Part shown: positions 7,788 through 16,770 of the stretch, in pieces | Numbering within the stretch: the stretch's first letter is position 1 | Layout: each line of letters opens with the position of its first letter | Source: Paracoccus sp. MKU1 | GTDB taxonomy: Bacteria > Pseudomonadota > Alphaproteobacteria > Rhodobacterales > Rhodobacteraceae | Assembly: GCF_001447385.1 (NCBI RefSeq) | Contig: NZ_LLWQ01000193.1 | Coordinates: 62,001 to 126,000 of the forward strand | Length of the DNA stretch: 64,000 nucleotides | Reading direction: 5' to 3' | The notes under the pieces: generated by a model | What the model was told of the DNA's origin: nothing | Seen by the model: only the letters and a program-made list of their open reading frames with translations | Databases searched by the model: none | Program-made: the position numbers and the translations under genes

Positions 7788-8288
7788 ATGACCGTCCGCC
7801 CCTTCCTGCCCTATGCCGACCGCCGGCTGCATATGCCGGCCGAGCCGGTCCCCGCGATCACCGAGACCGTGCGGATGATCTGGGACGACATGATCGACAC
7901 CATGGAGGCGATGCCGGGCGTCGGCCTGGCCGCGCCGCAGATCGGCATCATGCAGCGGCTGGCGGTGGTGGACGCCTCGGAAAAGCGCGGCCAGGCGGTG
8001 CGCATGGCCAATCCCGAGGTGCTGCATGCCAGCGTGCAACTGCGCGCCCATGAAGAGGCGAGCCCGAACCTGCCCGGCGTCTCGGCCCGGATCGAGCGGC
8101 CGCGCGCCGTCACCGTGCGCTTCCTGAACACCGATGGCGAGATCGAGGAGCGGGATTTCGTCGGGCTCTGGGCGACCTCGGTGCAGCACCAGATCGACCA
8201 TCTGAACGGCCGGCTCTATGTCGATCACCTCTCGCCCCTGCGCCGCAAGATGCTGGTGGCGAAATCGGCCAAGCTGACACGCCGCTGA
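7788..8288 (+). CDS. deformylase-like protein with lost catalytic residues
   Basis: A 166-residue protein of the deformylase fold. Motif 1 is intact (MPGVGLAAPQIG). Motif 2, normally EGCLSIP, reads EASPNLPG, so the metal-binding cysteine is gone. Motif 3, normally HEIDH, reads HQIDHLNG, so the catalytic glutamate is glutamine. Both changes are clear in the nucleotide sequence (8056-8079 and 8185-8214). The frame is otherwise undamaged and full length, so it looks like a maintained pseudoenzyme rather than a decaying gene. It could bind formyl-methionyl peptides without hydrolysing them, or regulate the neighbours; that is speculation. Confidence 0.85.
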   Translation: MTVRPFLPYADRRLHMPAEPVPAITETVRMIWDDMIDTMEAMPGVGLAAPQIGIMQRLAVVDASEKRGQAVRMANPEVLHASVQLRAHEEASPNLPGVSARIERPRAVTVRFLNTDGEIEERDFVGLWATSVQHQIDHLNGRLYVDHLSPLRRKMLVAKSAKLTRR

Positions 8289-8721
8289 CCCGGGATTTCG
8301 GGCGCCCGCCCGCCGGGCGGGTGCGGGCGCCGGCTGGGCCAGGGCGGCACCGCCGCTTCCGCGCGGGCCGCGGCCGGCTCTGCCACAAAGGCATGCGCCC
8401 CCTTTCCAAGCGCCGGGGCGGATGCAAGGCCGCATGAGTATTTGGAAAACGGTGAAGGCGCCTTGCGGGCGGGGGCCGGGTTCGGGCCGCAGATGGCCGG
8501 CGCCGGGCGATATCCGGGGCCAGACGGGGGAGCGACGCAGCGAAGCGCGAAGGGAACCGCTTTTCTTTGCCGCGACACCCCCTTAACCTCGGCCGCGAAC
8601 GGGCGGCAGGGGAACGGGCCTTCCGGCAATCCCCGCCCCTCCGCATTCCGCGGCCGGTGCCCCGTTCCCGCTGAAACCTGTCCGCCTGTCATGCGGGCAT
8701 AGCCCGAACGGTAGGCCAGAG
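8289..8721. other. 433-nt intergenic stretch without a credible gene
   Basis: This is the only gap longer than 300 nt. It holds a strong hairpin 12 nt after the deformylase-like gene: GGCGCCCGC (8301-8309) pairs with GCGGGCGCC (8323-8331), without a T-run. It also holds motif copy 3 at 8436-8457. The remainder is GC-rich sequence in which every open frame has unnatural composition. A promoter for the hydrolase at 8722 should be here, but I cannot place boxes. Confidence 0.5.
8436..8457 (+). repeat. dispersed 3'-end motif, copy 3
   Basis: GAGTATTTGGAAAACGGTG then AAGG, preceded by GCCGCAT as in copies 5, 6 and 9. It lies 147 nt after the stop of the deformylase-like gene, in its sense. Confidence 0.75.
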
Positions 8722-10359
8722 ATGTTTTCCGTGTTCCCCCTTCTTGCCGGCCTGCTGTTCTTCGCGGCCTCGCTCACGCCCTCGCTGATCCCGCGCGACT
8801 GGCTGATGCAGGGGGTGCTGGCCGGGGTCTCGATGGCGGCGGGCTATGTGATGACCCAGTTCCTGCTGGCGCTGTGGCGCGCGCTGGAGCTGCCGGTGAT
8901 GAAGGGCCGGCCCGCGCGCATCGCCCATGCCGTTCTGGCCGTGCCGGTGCTGGTGCTGCTGGGCCGCGGGGTGATCCTGTCGGGCGAGTGGCAGAACAGC
9001 ATCCGCGCCCGCATGGGCATGCCCGACCTGGAGGTCAACAACACCGCCAAGATGCTGGCCCTGGCGCTGGCGGTGTTCCTGGCGCTGTTCGTGATCGGCA
9101 AGGCGATCCAGGCGCTGTTTGACCTGCTGCGGCTGCGGCTGGCGCGCTATATCCCGGTGCGCAGCGCCAATGTGCTGGGCCTGCTGCTGGCGGCGCTGAT
9201 CGTGGTGACGCTGACCCGCGACGGGGTGGTGAACGGGGCGATGCGCATCGCCGACAGCTCCTATGCCGCGGCCCAGCACCTGACCGACCCGAATGTCCCT
9301 CCGCCCGCCGAGCCGTGGCAGGCCGGCTCGGTCGCCTCCGGCATCGACTGGGAGCTGATGGGCAAGCCGGGGCGCGACTTCGTGCTGGGCGGGCCGCGCG
9401 CCCGCGCCATCTCGGGCTTCACCGGCCGGCCGGCCAGGGAGCCGCTGCGCATCTATGTCGGGCTGGCGCAGGACAAGGACCCCGACACCCGCGCCAAGGC
9501 GGCGCTGGACGAGATGCTGCGCGTGGGCGCCTTCGACCGCAAGGTGCTGGTGCTGGCCAGCCCCACGGGCACCGGCTGGATGGACCCGGCCAGCTATGAC
9601 GCGCTGGAATACATGCATGGCGGCGACGTGGCGACGGTGGCGGTGCAATATTCCTATCTGCAAAGCCCGCTGGCCCTGATCTTCGAGACCGAGGCCGGGC
9701 TCGACCAGACCACGGCATTGATGCGCGCGGTCTATGAACATTGGCGCCACCTGCCGGCGGACCGCCGGCCGCGCCTGTATCTGCACGGCATATCGCTGGG
9801 CGCCTGGTCGTCCATGTATGCCTTCAACCCGTTCCAGATGATGAACGAGCCGGTCGCCGGCGCCTTCTGGGTCGGGCCGCCCTTCCCCTCGACGCTGTGG
9901 CGGCAGGCCAACGGCGCGCGCCAGCCCGGCAGCCGCTTCGTCCTGCCCGAACTGGATGAGGGCGAGGTCATCCGCTATGCCAGCCAATACGCGCCGCCCG
10001 ACCGTTCGGGCCGGCCCTGGGGGCGGCTGCGCATCCTGTTCCTGCAATATGCCAGCGATCCGATCGTGTTCTACGATCCGGCCTCGCTGTGGCGGGCACC
10101 GGAATGGATGCGCGAGGCGCCGGCGCCCGATATCTCGCCCCGGCTGCGCTTCACCCCGGTGGTGACGCAGCTGCAGCTGGCGGTGGACATGCTGGTCTCG
10201 ACCTCGGCGCCGCCGGGCTTCGGCCATACCTATCACGCCCGCGACTATATCGACGGCTGGATCGCCGTCACCGCGCCCGAGGGCTGGACGGCAGCCGATA
10301 CCGAAAGGCTCAAGGCGATCTGCGGCCGGGACGGAAGGCTCGGATGCGCAAACGGCTGA
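8722..10359 (+). CDS. membrane-anchored alpha/beta hydrolase (Abhydrolase_9 type)
   Basis: A 545-residue protein. The first 170 residues hold about four hydrophobic segments (e.g. LLAGLLFFAASLTPSLIP and KMLALALAVFLALFVIG), the N-terminal membrane domain of this family. The rest is an alpha/beta hydrolase with the nucleophile elbow HGISLGAWSS (G-I-S-L-G) near residue 355. Substrate is unknown; some members are suspected lipid or ester hydrolases. It overlaps the next hydrolase gene by 16 nt, so the two are probably coupled. Confidence 0.82.
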   Translation: MFSVFPLLAGLLFFAASLTPSLIPRDWLMQGVLAGVSMAAGYVMTQFLLALWRALELPVMKGRPARIAHAVLAVPVLVLLGRGVILSGEWQNSIRARMGMPDLEVNNTAKMLALALAVFLALFVIGKAIQALFDLLRLRLARYIPVRSANVLGLLLAALIVVTLTRDGVVNGAMRIADSSYAAAQHLTDPNVPPPAEPWQAGSVASGIDWELMGKPGRDFVLGGPRARAISGFTGRPAREPLRIYVGLAQDKDPDTRAKAALDEMLRVGAFDRKVLVLASPTGTGWMDPASYDALEYMHGGDVATVAVQYSYLQSPLALIFETEAGLDQTTALMRAVYEHWRHLPADRRPRLYLHGISLGAWSSMYAFNPFQMMNEPVAGAFWVGPPFPSTLWRQANGARQPGSRFVLPELDEGEVIRYASQYAPPDRSGRPWGRLRILFLQYASDPIVFYDPASLWRAPEWMREAPAPDISPRLRFTPVVTQLQLAVDMLVSTSAPPGFGHTYHARDYIDGWIAVTAPEGWTAADTERLKAICGRDGRLGCANG

Positions 10360-11222
10360 TCCTCGCGCTGGCGATGCTGGGGCTGGTGGCGCTGGCGCTG
10401 GGGCTGAACACGGCGCGCAACTATGCCGGCTGGCAGCCCGCGACCGAGACCCCGGCCGAGCGGCTGGCCCGGCTTGAGCCGCATTGGCGCATCCTGCGGC
10501 CCGAGGGTCCCGGCCCGCACCCCGCCGCGGTGCTGCTGTCGGGCTGCGACGGGGTGCATGACAACATGGATTATTGGGCGCGGCAATTCGTGGCGATGGG
10601 CCGGGCGGCGCTGATCCTCGACAGCCATGCGCCGCGGCTGCTGGACAAGGCGCAGGCCTGGCGCGCGCTCTGCGCCGGGCAGGTGCTGCCGGGGGCCGAA
10701 CGCGCCGGAGACTTGGCCGTGGCGCTGGCGGCGCTGCGGCGGATGCCGGACATCGACGCCTCGGACGTGGCGCTGCTCGGCGCCTCGCATGGCGGCTGGA
10801 CGGCGATGGAACTCCTGCGCGCTCTCGGCGAGGACGAGCCGCCGCCCGGCCTGACCGCATGGCCCATCCCGCGCGACAGCCTGGCCGCACAGCTTGGCCC
10901 GGTGGTGCTGCTTTACCCCTATTGCGGCCTCTTGAACGGCGCCGCAAAGGGCCCCTGGCCCGGCCATGTGCGGGGGCTGATGCTGCTGGCCGAGCTGGAT
11001 TCGATCATCGATTCAGCCGATTGCCAGAGGATGGGCGAGGATCTGGTCGCCCAGGGCGCGCATCTGGCCGTCATCACCTATCCCGGCATCAATCACGGCT
11101 TCGACCAGCGCGAACGCTCGTCGCTCTCGCCGCTGGAATTCGACGCGCGGGCGCGGGCGCGCGCCACCCGCGACATCCGCGCCTTCATGCAGGGTTTTGC
11201 CGCGCCCGCGCCCGGGATATGA
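10344..11222 (+). CDS. dienelactone hydrolase-like alpha/beta hydrolase
   Basis: A 292-residue protein with an N-terminal hydrophobic stretch (RLILALAMLGLVALALGL) that could be a signal peptide or anchor. The hydrolase domain shows VLLSGCDGVHDNMDYW, the nucleophile elbow LLGASHGGWTA (G-A-S-H-G) and a late histidine in YPGINHGFD, the layout of the dienelactone hydrolase family. The start is ATG 10344, after GGAAGG and inside the end of the upstream hydrolase gene. Substrate is not predictable. It lies 24 nt before fmt and may be part of the same unit. Confidence 0.8.
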   Translation: MRKRLILALAMLGLVALALGLNTARNYAGWQPATETPAERLARLEPHWRILRPEGPGPHPAAVLLSGCDGVHDNMDYWARQFVAMGRAALILDSHAPRLLDKAQAWRALCAGQVLPGAERAGDLAVALAALRRMPDIDASDVALLGASHGGWTAMELLRALGEDEPPPGLTAWPIPRDSLAAQLGPVVLLYPYCGLLNGAAKGPWPGHVRGLMLLAELDSIIDSADCQRMGEDLVAQGAHLAVITYPGINHGFDQRERSSLSPLEFDARARARATRDIRAFMQGFAAPAPGI

Positions 11223-11246
11223 GGTCCCGACACAAGGAGGGCAGAG

Positions 11247-12140
11247 ATGCGCGTCGTCTTCATGGGCACACCCGATTTCTCGGTCCCGGCGCTGCGGGCC
11301 ATCGCCGCGCGGCATCAGGTCGTCGCGGTCTATTCCCAGCCGCCCCGCGCCGCCGGGCGCGGACAGAAGCCCCGCCCCTCGCCCGTGCATCGCGCCGCCG
11401 AGGAACTGGGCCTGCCGGTCCGCACGCCCGAGCGGCTGAAAGCGCCGCAGGACCAGGCGGATTTCGCCGCGCTTGCCGCCGATGTGGCGGTGGTGGTGGC
11501 CTACGGGCTGATCCTGCCGCCGCCGGTGCTGGAGGCGCCGCGGCTGGGCTGCCTGAACATCCACGCCTCGCTGCTGCCGCGCTGGCGGGGGGCGGCGCCG
11601 ATCCATCGGGCGATCATGGCCGGCGATGCCGAGACCGGCGTCGCCATCATGCAGATGGAGGCGGGGCTGGATACCGGCCCGGTGCTGGCCGAGGCGCGCA
11701 CCCTCATCGGCCCCGAGGACACCACCGCCGACCTGCACGACCGGCTGGCCGAAATGGGCGCGGCGCTGATCGTCGAGACGCTGCACCGCCTGCCCCTGCC
11801 CGCCCGGGCGCAGCCGGCCGAGGGCGTGACCTATGCGCAAAAGATCGACAAGGCCGAGGCGCGGATCGACTGGACCAGGCCGGCGGCGCAGATCGACCGG
11901 CAGATCCGCGGCCTCTCGCCCTTTCCCGGCGCCTGGTGCCTGATCGGGGACGAACGGGTGAAGCTCTTGCGCTCGCGCCTCGCCGCCGGCTCGGGCCAGG
12001 CCGGTCATGTGCTCTCCGGCTTCACCATCGCCTGCGGCGAGGGCGCCATCGAGGTGCTGGAGGCGCAGCGCGAGGGCAAGCGCCCGATGCCCGCGGCCGA
12101 GATCCTGCGCGGCATGACCCTGCCCGGGCGGATCGAGTGA
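11247..12140 (+). CDS. fmt: methionyl-tRNA formyltransferase
   Basis: A 297-residue enzyme that transfers a formyl group from 10-formyl-THF to Met-tRNAfMet for translation initiation. [19 protein letters not shown] is the family start, [19 protein letters not shown] holds the signature SLLPxxRG with catalytic N and H, and [18 protein letters not shown] follows. The C-terminal OB-like tRNA-binding domain is present ([10 protein letters not shown] onward). A strong ribosome site AAGGAGG precedes ATG 11247. It belongs with the deformylase genes upstream, two hydrolases intervening. Confidence 0.96.
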   Translation: MRVVFMGTPDFSVPALRAIAARHQVVAVYSQPPRAAGRGQKPRPSPVHRAAEELGLPVRTPERLKAPQDQADFAALAADVAVVVAYGLILPPPVLEAPRLGCLNIHASLLPRWRGAAPIHRAIMAGDAETGVAIMQMEAGLDTGPVLAEARTLIGPEDTTADLHDRLAEMGAALIVETLHRLPLPARAQPAEGVTYAQKIDKAEARIDWTRPAAQIDRQIRGLSPFPGAWCLIGDERVKLLRSRLAAGSGQAGHVLSGFTIACGEGAIEVLEAQREGKRPMPAAEILRGMTLPGRIE

Positions 12141-12298
12141 TGGCCCGGCTCGATTGACGGCATTGTAGCAAATTCGCCACAACTTTCGGTTGTCGCCGGG
12201 CGCGCAGGCCGTTCCGTTCAACCCCATGTTAATCTTTCCCTGTCAGACCGGATTCGAGGCTTTTCGATCCGGCGATCCTGAAAAGGGAAACGACTATC

Positions 12299-12847
12299 AT
12301 GGAAAACCTGATCCGTGTGATGGCCGATCATTGGTGGGTGCCGCTGCTGCGCGGCATCGCGGCGATCCTGTTCGGCCTGCTGGCGCTGATCTGGCCGGGG
12401 CTGACCGTCTATGCCCTGCTGCTGGTCTTTGGCGCCTATGCGATCTTCGACGGGGCGATGGCGATCGTCACGGCCTTCCGGCGCAAATCCTCGGACGACC
12501 GCTGGTGGGCCTGGGCGCTGGACGGTGCGCTGTCGCTCCTCATCGGCCTGATGGCGCTGTTCTGGCCCGAGGCGACGGCGCTGGCCTTCATCATCTGGAT
12601 GGCCGCCTGGGGCGTGGTCGCCGGCGTCTTCCGCATCATCGCCGCGATCCGGCTGCGGGACGAGATCGAGGGCGAATGGGCGCTGGGGCTCAGCGGGCTT
12701 CTGCTGATGGCCTGGGGCGTGCTGCTGGCGCTGGTGCCGGCGGCGGGTCTGCTCAGCATCGCCTGGCTGATCGGCCTGTTCGCGCTGCTGATCGGCGTGG
12801 TGATGATCGTGCTGGCCCTGCGGCTCAGGGGGCTGAAGTCGACCTAG
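12299..12847 (+). CDS. HdeD-like DUF308 membrane protein
   Basis: A 182-residue protein with about six hydrophobic helices arranged as pairs (e.g. GIAAILFGLLALIWPG and ALSLLIGLMALFWPE, the repeated G-LAL-WP motif typical of HdeD/DUF308). E. coli HdeD is linked to acid resistance; the function here is unknown. The 158-nt upstream gap holds a small hairpin (ACAAC-tttcg-GTTGT around 12179) and probably its own promoter. The gene ends with motif copy 4 and converges on hrpB. Confidence 0.85.
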   Translation: MENLIRVMADHWWVPLLRGIAAILFGLLALIWPGLTVYALLLVFGAYAIFDGAMAIVTAFRRKSSDDRWWAWALDGALSLLIGLMALFWPEATALAFIIWMAAWGVVAGVFRIIAAIRLRDEIEGEWALGLSGLLLMAWGVLLALVPAAGLLSIAWLIGLFALLIGVVMIVLALRLRGLKST

Positions 12848-12862
12848 GTTGCCCGGCCGCAG

Positions 12863-12884
12863 GGGTATTTGGGCAACGAAGAAA
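12863..12884 (+). repeat. dispersed 3'-end motif, copy 4
   Basis: GGGTATTTGGGCAACGAAG then AAA, 15 nt after the stop of the HdeD-like gene in its sense. As at copy 1, the motif ends 3 nt from the stop codon of the convergent gene (hrpB). Confidence 0.75.
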
Positions 12885-12887
12885 TGG

Positions 12888-15296
12888 TCAGGTGCCACGC
12901 GGCTTGGCGCGGGTGGTCGGGTCGGCCTCCAGCGGGTTTTCCGGCCAGGGATGGCGCGGATAGCGGCCGCGCATGTCCTTTCGGACCTCGGCGTAGCCGC
13001 CGGCCCAGAAACCCGGCAGGTCGGTCGTCACCGCGATGGGCTTGCCGCCGGGCGACAGCATGGTGATGCGCAGCGGCCGGTTGCCGGCGACCGGATGCCG
13101 GGCCAGGCCGAACAGCTCTTGCAGCTTCAGCTCGACCGAGGGCGTCTCGTGGTCGTAGTCGATGGGCACCTTGCGGCCGAGCGGCGTGACGAAATGCGCC
13201 GGCGCCGCCTGGTCCAGCCGGTGCTGGCCGTCCCAGCCGATGCGCGCCTTCAGCGCCTCGGTCAGGTCGAGCCCGCGCAGGTCGGAGAGCGTCCGCACCT
13301 TGCCCAGATAAGGCCGCAGCCAGTCGGGATCGGCCAGCAGGCTTTCGTCATCGACCGGGCCGAACTCCGGAATCAGCGCGATCCGCACCCGCAGCCGCGC
13401 GGCGCCGGGCGTCCAGCTCAGCCCGTTGGCCCGCAGCCCCTCGACAGCGGCGCGGGCCAGCGCCTGCGGGTCGGGATCGTCCAGTGCCCGGTCGGCCAGC
13501 ACCAGCGCGCCGAACCGCTCCTGCCGGCGGGCGAGGATGCGGTTGTCGCGGCGGGACCATTCCACCACCTCGACGGTCTCGATGCGGTCGGGGAACAGGG
13601 CGCGGATCTCGTCCTCATCCACCGCCACCGCCATGCGGATGCGGGCCTCTCGCGCATCGCCGTCGAGGTCGGTCGCGACGATCAGGCGCTGCGCGGCCAG
13701 CGCGTCGCCTTCGGGCAGGATTGCGCCCTTGCCGCCCGACAGCACATAGCGCGGCTGGTCCCCCTTGCGGCGCAAGCCGATGCGGTCGGGATAGGCCAGC
13801 GCGGCCATCGCACCGGGCGAGAGGCCGGCGCCCTCGCCCGCCATGCGGCGCAGGCGTTTCGCCTCGTCGCGGATGCGGTGCAGGGTGCCGGGATTGACCG
13901 GCCAAGGGTGCCGGTCCTGATAGGTGCGCAGGTCGCGGATCGCCGCCAGCCGCAAGGTCAGGTCGGCGGGGGCGCCGGTCAGCGGGTCGCGCTCGGCCAT
14001 CAGCGCCGCCAGGTCGGCGGCCTCGCGCCCCGCCCTGACCAGCATATGCGCCAGCCGCGGATGCAGCGGCAGCGGCGCCAGACGCCGGCCATGCGGGGTG
14101 ATGCGGTTGTCCCCGTCCAGCGCGCCGAGGTCGCGAAGCAGCGCCCGCGCCTCGGCCAGCGCCGCCTGTGGCGGCGGGGTGAGGAAGGCGAGGCCGCGCC
14201 CGTCCGAGCCCCAGATCGCCAGTTCCAGCGCCAGCCCGGCCAGGTCGGCCACCGCGATCTCGGGCGGAGCGAAACCGGGCAGCGCGCCTTCTTCGGCCCG
14301 CGCCCACATGCGATAGCAGATGCCCGGCGCGACGCGGCCGGCGCGGCCCCGGCGCTGCTCGGCCTCGGCGCGGCTGACGCGTTCGGTCACCAGCCGCGAC
14401 ATGCCCGAGCCGGGATCGAAGCGCGCCCGCCGCGCCCGGCCGGCATCGACCACCACCCGAACCTCGGGAATGGTCAGCGAGGTTTCCGCGATCGCGGTCG
14501 CCAGCACGATCCGCCGCCGCCCGCACGGGGGTTGCAGGGCGGCGCGCTGCGCCTTGAAGTCCATGGCGCCGTAAAGCGGCAGCACCTCGGCATCGACGTC
14601 CAGCATGGCCTGGACGCGGCGGATCTCGCCCTCGCCGGGCAGGAAGGCCAGGATGGTGCCGCCGGTGTCGCGCGTCGCCGCCTCGGCCTGGGCAATCAGC
14701 CGCGCCGCCTCGGGCACCAGCCGGGTGCCCGCAGGCAAGGGGCGGTCCAGCCAGCGCGTCTCGACCGGAAAGGCCCTGCCTTCCGAGCGGATGACCGGCG
14801 CGCCCTCCATCAGCGCCGCGACAGGCTCGGCATCCAGCGTCGCCGACATCACCAGCAGCGCCAGGTCGGGCCGCAGCGCCTGCCGCGCCTCCCATGTCAG
14901 GGCCAGGCCAAGGTCGGCGTTCAGGCTGCGCTCGTGGAATTCGTCGAAGATCACGCAGCCGACACCCGAAAGCTCGGGGTCGGACTGGATCATCCGGGTC
15001 AGGATGCCCTCGGTCACCACCTCGATGCGGGCGCCCGGCACCGCCTCGCCGCGGATGCGATAGCCGACGGTGCGGCCCAGCGGCTCGCCCAGCGTCTCGG
15101 CCATGCGCTCGGCCGCGGCGCGGGCGGCGAGGCGGCGCGGCTCCAGCATGGTGATGCGGCCGGGGATGGCGGGCAGCAGCGCCAGGGGCACGCGGGTGGT
15201 CTTGCCCGCCCCGGGCGGCGCCATCAGCACGGCGCGGCCATGCGCGGCCAGCGCGGCGGTCAGGTCGGGCAATACGGCGTCGATGGGCAGGTCCAT
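12888..15296 (-). CDS. hrpB: ATP-dependent helicase HrpB
   Basis: An 802-residue DEAH-box helicase. Motif I is MAPPGAGKTTRVPLAL near residue 27, motif II is DEFHERSLNAD (the DExH of the HrpB branch), and motif III is VMSATLD. TAIAETSLTIPEVRVVVDAG and QRRGRAGR are motifs V and VI. The HrpB-type C-terminal domain fills the last 350 residues. Its cellular RNA substrate is not known. Length is normal for HrpB. It is divergent from ycjX across a 97-nt gap. Confidence 0.94.
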   Translation of the reverse strand: MDLPIDAVLPDLTAALAAHGRAVLMAPPGAGKTTRVPLALLPAIPGRITMLEPRRLAARAAAERMAETLGEPLGRTVGYRIRGEAVPGARIEVVTEGILTRMIQSDPELSGVGCVIFDEFHERSLNADLGLALTWEARQALRPDLALLVMSATLDAEPVAALMEGAPVIRSEGRAFPVETRWLDRPLPAGTRLVPEAARLIAQAEAATRDTGGTILAFLPGEGEIRRVQAMLDVDAEVLPLYGAMDFKAQRAALQPPCGRRRIVLATAIAETSLTIPEVRVVVDAGRARRARFDPGSGMSRLVTERVSRAEAEQRRGRAGRVAPGICYRMWARAEEGALPGFAPPEIAVADLAGLALELAIWGSDGRGLAFLTPPPQAALAEARALLRDLGALDGDNRITPHGRRLAPLPLHPRLAHMLVRAGREAADLAALMAERDPLTGAPADLTLRLAAIRDLRTYQDRHPWPVNPGTLHRIRDEAKRLRRMAGEGAGLSPGAMAALAYPDRIGLRRKGDQPRYVLSGGKGAILPEGDALAAQRLIVATDLDGDAREARIRMAVAVDEDEIRALFPDRIETVEVVEWSRRDNRILARRQERFGALVLADRALDDPDPQALARAAVEGLRANGLSWTPGAARLRVRIALIPEFGPVDDESLLADPDWLRPYLGKVRTLSDLRGLDLTEALKARIGWDGQHRLDQAAPAHFVTPLGRKVPIDYDHETPSVELKLQELFGLARHPVAGNRPLRITMLSPGGKPIAVTTDLPGFWAGGYAEVRKDMRGRYPRHPWPENPLEADPTTRAKPRGT

Positions 15297-15393
15297 GCCG
15301 CCTTATGGCAAAGCGCCGTCGGGGCGAAAAGAGGGGCCCCTACACATCCGCCGCCGGCCTGCCTATCTTGACCCGGCCAAAGCGAGGGACGGA

Positions 15394-16761
15394 ATGGGTA
15401 TCGCCGACGATCTGATGCAGGGCCTGGGAATGTCCGACCCGGTGATCCGGCTGGGGGTGACCGGGCTGTCGCGGGCCGGCAAGACCGTGTTCATCACCTC
15501 GCTGGTGGCGAATCTGCTGGACCGCGGCCGCATGGCGGCGCTGCGGGCCGCGGCCGACGGTTCGCTGAAGGCGGCGTGGTTGCAGCCGCAGCCCGACGAC
15601 ACCGTGCCGCGCTTCGACTATGAACGGCATCTGGCCGCGATGACCGGCCCCGACCCGCATTGGCCCGAGGGCACGCGCCATGTCAGCCAGCTGCGCCTGT
15701 CGCTGCGCATCCAGCCGCGCGGGCTGATCGCCGGCTGGCGCGGCCAGCAGGTGCTGCACCTGGACATCGTGGACTATCCGGGCGAGTGGCTTCTGGATTT
15801 GCGGCTGATGGAGAAGGATTTCGACCAATGGTCGCAGGAGGTGCTGGACCGCATGGCCGGCCGCCCGGGGGCCGGGGATTTCCGTGCCGCGCTGGCCGCG
15901 ACCGATCCCGCGCAATTCGACGAAACCGCGGCGCAGGCGCTGGCCGCGGCCTATACCCGGCACCTGCATCTGGCGCGCGAGGCGGGCTGGTCGGACTGCA
16001 CCCCCGGCCGTTTCCTGATGCCGGGCGAACTGGACGGCTCGCCGGCGCTGACCTTCACGCCCCTGCCGCACGAGATGCGGGCGACGCCCTTGGGGCGCGA
16101 ATTCGCGCGCCGCTTCGGGGCCTACAAGGCGCGGGTGGTGAAGCCGTTCTTCCGCGACCATTTCGCCCGCATCGACCGGCAGGTGGTGCTGATGGACGTG
16201 CTGGGCGCCATCCATGCCGGCCCGCCGGCGGTCGAGGACATGCGCCGCGCCATGGCCGACATCCTGACCGCCTTCCGCCCCGGCCGCGCGGGCTGGCTGG
16301 CACAGCTGCTGGGCTCGCGCCGGGTGGGGCGGATCCTGTTCGCCGCGACCAAGGCCGACCACCTGCACCACATCCAGCATCCGCGCCTGACCGCGATCAC
16401 CGCCGGCATGCTGCGCGAGGCCCGCGACCGCGCCGATTTCTCGGGCGCGCGGACCGAGGCCATGTCCATCGCCTCGCTGCGCACCACCACCGAGGAAATG
16501 ATCCGGCAGGACGGCGAGGAACTCCCTGCCGTGCGCGGCACGCTGATGGACGGGCGGCAGGCGGCCTTCTATCCGGGCGAGCTGCCGGCCAATCCGGCCG
16601 AGCTGCTGGTGCCGGCAAGCCAGGGCGCGACGCGCTGGCTGGACGGCGATTATGCGATCATGGATTTCGCCCCCGCCCCCGGCACGCTGCGGCCGGGCGA
16701 CGGGCCGCCGCATATCCGCCTGGACCGCGCGGCCGAGTTCCTGATCGGCGACAGGCTATAG
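15394..16761 (+). CDS. ycjX: YcjX-family P-loop protein
   Basis: A 455-residue YcjX/DUF463 protein with a GTPase-like fold. The P-loop is LGVTGLSRAGKTVFITSLV near residue 25, and HLDIVDYPGEWLLDL is the likely switch region (DxPGE). ATKADHLHH resembles the guanine-specificity NKxD as TKAD. ycjX is linked to the phage-shock/envelope-stress regulon in E. coli; its role is otherwise obscure. I chose ATG 15394 (MGIADDLMQGLGMSDP); the open frame upstream runs antisense to hrpB. It is followed 9 nt later by ycjF, its usual partner. Confidence 0.9.
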   Translation: MGIADDLMQGLGMSDPVIRLGVTGLSRAGKTVFITSLVANLLDRGRMAALRAAADGSLKAAWLQPQPDDTVPRFDYERHLAAMTGPDPHWPEGTRHVSQLRLSLRIQPRGLIAGWRGQQVLHLDIVDYPGEWLLDLRLMEKDFDQWSQEVLDRMAGRPGAGDFRAALAATDPAQFDETAAQALAAAYTRHLHLAREAGWSDCTPGRFLMPGELDGSPALTFTPLPHEMRATPLGREFARRFGAYKARVVKPFFRDHFARIDRQVVLMDVLGAIHAGPPAVEDMRRAMADILTAFRPGRAGWLAQLLGSRRVGRILFAATKADHLHHIQHPRLTAITAGMLREARDRADFSGARTEAMSIASLRTTTEEMIRQDGEELPAVRGTLMDGRQAAFYPGELPANPAELLVPASQGATRWLDGDYAIMDFAPAPGTLRPGDGPPHIRLDRAAEFLIGDRL

Positions 16762-16770
16762 GAGAGCGCC

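Noticed and set aside
8689-10947. Open frame of 752 codons opposite the two hydrolases
   Set aside because: Antisense shadow with unnatural composition; the plus strand has hydrolase signatures and ribosome sites.
12173-12197. Hairpin ACAAC-tttcg-GTTGT after fmt as an intrinsic terminator
   Set aside because: Only 5 bp are perfect and there is no T-run.
12849-15371. Long open frame (840 codons) on the plus strand opposite hrpB
   Set aside because: Composition is Q/R/G/H-rich without any domain, and the opposite strand encodes a full HrpB. It is a mirror frame of GC-rich coding DNA.
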